A stretch of DNA of 64,000 nt from an uncultured Brachyspira sp. (GTDB lineage Bacteria > Spirochaetota > Brachyspiria > Brachyspirales > Brachyspiraceae): positions 17,428 through 81,427 of the forward strand of contig NZ_CAJTQJ010000006.1 in assembly GCF_910578695.1 (NCBI RefSeq), written 5' to 3'. Below, in pieces: positions 61,673 through 64,000 of the stretch. A program made the position numbers and the translations under genes. The notes under the pieces are model-generated. The model saw only the letters and a list, made by a program, of their open reading frames with translations, searched no databases and was not told the DNA's origin. Position 1 is the first letter of the stretch. Each line of letters starts with the position of its first letter.

Positions 61673-63637
61673 TTAATTAACAGAGCAGCCCGCATCAAAA
61701 TTCTTTTCTGAAGTCATAAGCGAAAGAGTTTCTCCATTATCAGCTAAAAGAAGCATACCATAAGATTTTATTCCTCTGAATTTTTTAGGCTTTAAATTTG
61801 CCAAATAAAGAACAGTTTTTCCAATCATATCTTCAGGCTTATAATACTCTGCAATAGAAGATACTACAACTCTCTGTTCTCCTTCTCCTATATCAAGTAC
61901 AAATTTCAAAAGTTTATCAGCATTTTCAACCTTCTCAGCCACCAATATTTTAGCAGTTAATAATTCCAGCTTTTCAAAATCTTCTTTTTCTATATTAGCC
62001 TTATGCCTACTTTCTTTAGGGGGATTAATATGCTTTTTATTTTCATCAGAACTTACAGTACTTACTCCTATTTCTTTTTCTATATCATATCTATTAAATA
62101 AAGGCTCTCCCTTTTCTATTTTTATTCCAGATTTTAAAGAACCCCATTGCTTAGCACTTTCTAAAGTCACATTGTCGCCAAGTCCTAATCTATTAAATAC
62201 TTTTTTAGGAGTATCAATAAAGAATATTTGTAAATATGCTGTTACTATATAATATACTTGAAAAGATATATACATAACATTAGCTAAATGCTCTTTTTTT
62301 GCTTCGTCTTTAGCCAAATTCCAAGGAGCACTTTCTTCTACATATTTGTTAGTCATTCTTATAACTTCCCAAATATATATTAATGCATCTTGAAATTTAA
62401 AGCTGTCTAAAGCAGATTCTACATTAGCGTCAAGAGTAAGAACCATTTTTTTAAGCTCTTTTTCTCTATCTCCGTAAACATTTTCAGCCTCATCAGGAAG
62501 CACTCCGTTAAAATACTTTCCAAGCATAGCGGTTATTCTATGCCATAAATTTCCGTAATCATTAGCCAAATCGCTGTTTATTCTTTTTAAGAAAAGCTCC
62601 TGAGAATAATATCCGTCAGAACCGAAATTAATTTCTCTCATAAGAAAATATCTTAAAGCATCAACTCCGTATTTATCAATTAATGTATTTGGATCAATTA
62701 CATTTCCCCTGCTTTTACTCATTTTTTTACCGTCATCAAAAAGCACCCAGCCATGTCCGAATACTTTTTTAGGAAGCGGTATATCAAGCATTTTGAGCAT
62801 TATGGGCCAGATAACTGCATGGAAGCGAACTATCTCTTTGCCTACAAAATGAACATTGCAAGGCCAGTACTTCTTATATAAGTCATCTTGTCCTTCTTCA
62901 GGATATCCCAAAGCTGTTATATAATTTGATAAAGCGTCAATCCATACATATATGCTATGCTCACTGTCAATAGGACAGGGTATGCCCCATTTTAAGCCCT
63001 TACGGCTGACTGCTAAATCTTCCAATCCCGGAAGCAGAAAGTTTTTAAGCATTTCATTTTGTCTTTCTTTAGGCTCTAAAAATTCAGGATGCTCTTTATA
63101 ATAATCTATTAACCATTGTCCGTATTCTGAAAGCTTAAGATAATAGCATTCTTCTTCTTTATATTCTAATTCCTTTTCACAGTCAGGACAATAGCATTTT
63201 CCGTCATCTTTTTTAATTACCTGACTTTCTGTAAAAAAAGCCTCATCGCTTACACAATAAAGCCCCTTATATGAACCCTTATAAATATAGCCTTTATCAT
63301 AAAGTATTTTAAATATCTTCTGTATTCTTCTCTCATGATAATCATCAGTAGTTCTTATATAATGACTGTAATCGATAGAAAGTCTGCTCCATAATTCTTT
63401 AACTGCATTAACTATATTATCAACATAAGACTTTGGGTCTGTACCAGCAGATTCAGCTTTTCTAGCTATTTTCTCGCCGTGCTCATCAGTTCCTGTTAGA
63501 AAATAAACATCATATCCCATTATCTTTTTATATCTAGCCATTGTATCTGCAGCTATTGTACAGTAGCAATGTCCTATATGTAAATAATCTGAAGGATAAT
63601 ATATTGGAGTTGTAATATAAAACTTTTTATCTGTCAT
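61673..63637 (-). CDS. metG: Methionyl-tRNA synthetase
   Basis: 654 residues from the ATG at 63637; an ATG at 63643 is only 2 nt from GGAG. Class I core with HIGH as YLHIGHCY and KMSKS as KKMSKSRGN; zinc knuckle CYCPDCE; anticodon domain; C-terminal tRNA-binding (EMAP-like) domain with FEKLELLTAKILVAEKVENA. It charges initiator and elongator tRNA-Met. Confidence 0.95.
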   Translation of the reverse strand: MTDKKFYITTPIYYPSDYLHIGHCYCTIAADTMARYKKIMGYDVYFLTGTDEHGEKIARKAESAGTDPKSYVDNIVNAVKELWSRLSIDYSHYIRTTDDYHERRIQKIFKILYDKGYIYKGSYKGLYCVSDEAFFTESQVIKKDDGKCYCPDCEKELEYKEEECYYLKLSEYGQWLIDYYKEHPEFLEPKERQNEMLKNFLLPGLEDLAVSRKGLKWGIPCPIDSEHSIYVWIDALSNYITALGYPEEGQDDLYKKYWPCNVHFVGKEIVRFHAVIWPIMLKMLDIPLPKKVFGHGWVLFDDGKKMSKSRGNVIDPNTLIDKYGVDALRYFLMREINFGSDGYYSQELFLKRINSDLANDYGNLWHRITAMLGKYFNGVLPDEAENVYGDREKELKKMVLTLDANVESALDSFKFQDALIYIWEVIRMTNKYVEESAPWNLAKDEAKKEHLANVMYISFQVYYIVTAYLQIFFIDTPKKVFNRLGLGDNVTLESAKQWGSLKSGIKIEKGEPLFNRYDIEKEIGVSTVSSDENKKHINPPKESRHKANIEKEDFEKLELLTAKILVAEKVENADKLLKFVLDIGEGEQRVVVSSIAEYYKPEDMIGKTVLYLANLKPKKFRGIKSYGMLLLADNGETLSLMTSEKNFDAGCSVN

Positions 63638-63756
63638 TTGCATATCTCCGTTTTTTCTGTATAAAACTATATTTAATATTTTAAAAGCAGGATAATTATA
63701 CTAAAATTAGCCGTTTTTGTAAAGCTAAAAAATTAGGTAATTATATACAAAAAATA

Positions 63757-63942
63757 CTATACAAAATTAAGAGCTTGTTTTATGGCTAAAAAATAATATA
63801 AGCCTATTAAAAAATATATGAAAAAAGAATAAGTAATAAAGGCAGCGAGTATTAATTTAAAAATTTTCTTGACATATTTTTTAAAATAAAGTATGATAAT
63901 TCCCATGATTATAATGGATATAATATTAAATACTTTGTACAA
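63757..63942 (-). CDS. Possible small membrane protein
   Basis: 61 codons, almost wholly hydrophobic with two predicted spans and basic KKYVKKIFK between them. The first codon (TTG) lies at the edge of a 7-bp tandem repeat; an inner ATG (13th codon) is an alternative. No ribosome site seen. Could be chance in AT-rich DNA. Confidence 0.35.
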   Translation of the reverse strand: MYKVFNIISIIIMGIIILYFKKYVKKIFKLILAAFITYSFFIYFLIGLYYFLAIKQALNFV

Positions 63943-64000
63943 CTTACAACTTACAACTTACAACTTACAACTTACAACTTACAACTTACAACTTACAACT
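63939..64000. repeat. 7-bp tandem repeat (ACAACTT)n running off the window
   Basis: Nearly nine uninterrupted copies of ACAACTT from 63939 to the last base. The repeat continues beyond the window. In the minus direction (AAGTTGT)n gives TAA in every frame within 21 bases. Confidence 0.95.

Overview
The window looks like chromosome of a Brachyspira-type spirochaete. The DNA is very AT-rich, intergenic regions are full of short palindromes, and many genes encode lipoproteins with a short ISC-type lipobox. There is a lipid A-type acyltransferase and a heptose kinase, and the anaerobic redox set lacks respiratory membrane subunits. This assignment rests on gene content and style, not on a database match; the species cannot be fixed.

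Layout. 1-690 is the 3' end of aspS, followed by about 580 bp of stacked palindromic repeats. 1270-6291 holds an MBL-fold hydrolase, exoA, then STAS, YggT and TPR/Sel1 genes, and a small CxxC redox protein. 6465-8557 is a compact cassette (MarR regulator, nitroreductase, radical SAM protein) with its own consensus promoter and a richer base composition, probably acquired from a Firmicute. 8791-15162 carries DUF3108, EamA, a MoxR-type AAA+ ATPase, a second repeat-rich gap, and a convergent cystine transporter/CoA-disulfide reductase pair. 15628-18542 has lspA, a heptose kinase and a lipoprotein.

18599-23111 is an accessory run: an SDR fused to a zinc ribbon and interrupted by a G8 tract, a DNA methyltransferase overlapping a type II endonuclease-like gene, and a flavodoxin/ferredoxin protein. 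23194-29305 holds lipoproteins, a TPR protein with an Mrr-like end, a VUT transporter, a fabH remnant and a C_GCAxxG_C_C protein. 29313-38195 (minus strand) contains alaS, degP, an acyltransferase, a large Asn/Asp-rich protein, an SDR and an LPP20 lipoprotein.

38482-44871 contains pepA, a 29-residue ribosome-type basic protein, and an unusual operon: NuoE-like, NuoF-like without its NADH/FMN motifs, a shortened NuoG-like protein, and a GlpD-like flavoprotein. Together they suggest a glycerol-3-phosphate-linked electron-transfer complex; this is the best candidate in the window for an undescribed system.

44863-50068 holds hisB-hisH (separated by a perfect G-quadruplex motif), an MCP and glycerate kinase, which is divergent from a GntP permease. 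51866-54385 is ffh-rpsP-khpA-rimM without trmD/rplS. It is followed by a DUF305 lipoprotein, smpB, two hypotheticals, a lone groES, apt, MATE, an SGNH hydrolase, a 246-bp duplicated repeat block built from the 3' end of ftsQ, ftsQ, metG, and a 7-bp tandem repeat running off the right edge.

No tRNA, rRNA, CRISPR or intact insertion sequence was seen.
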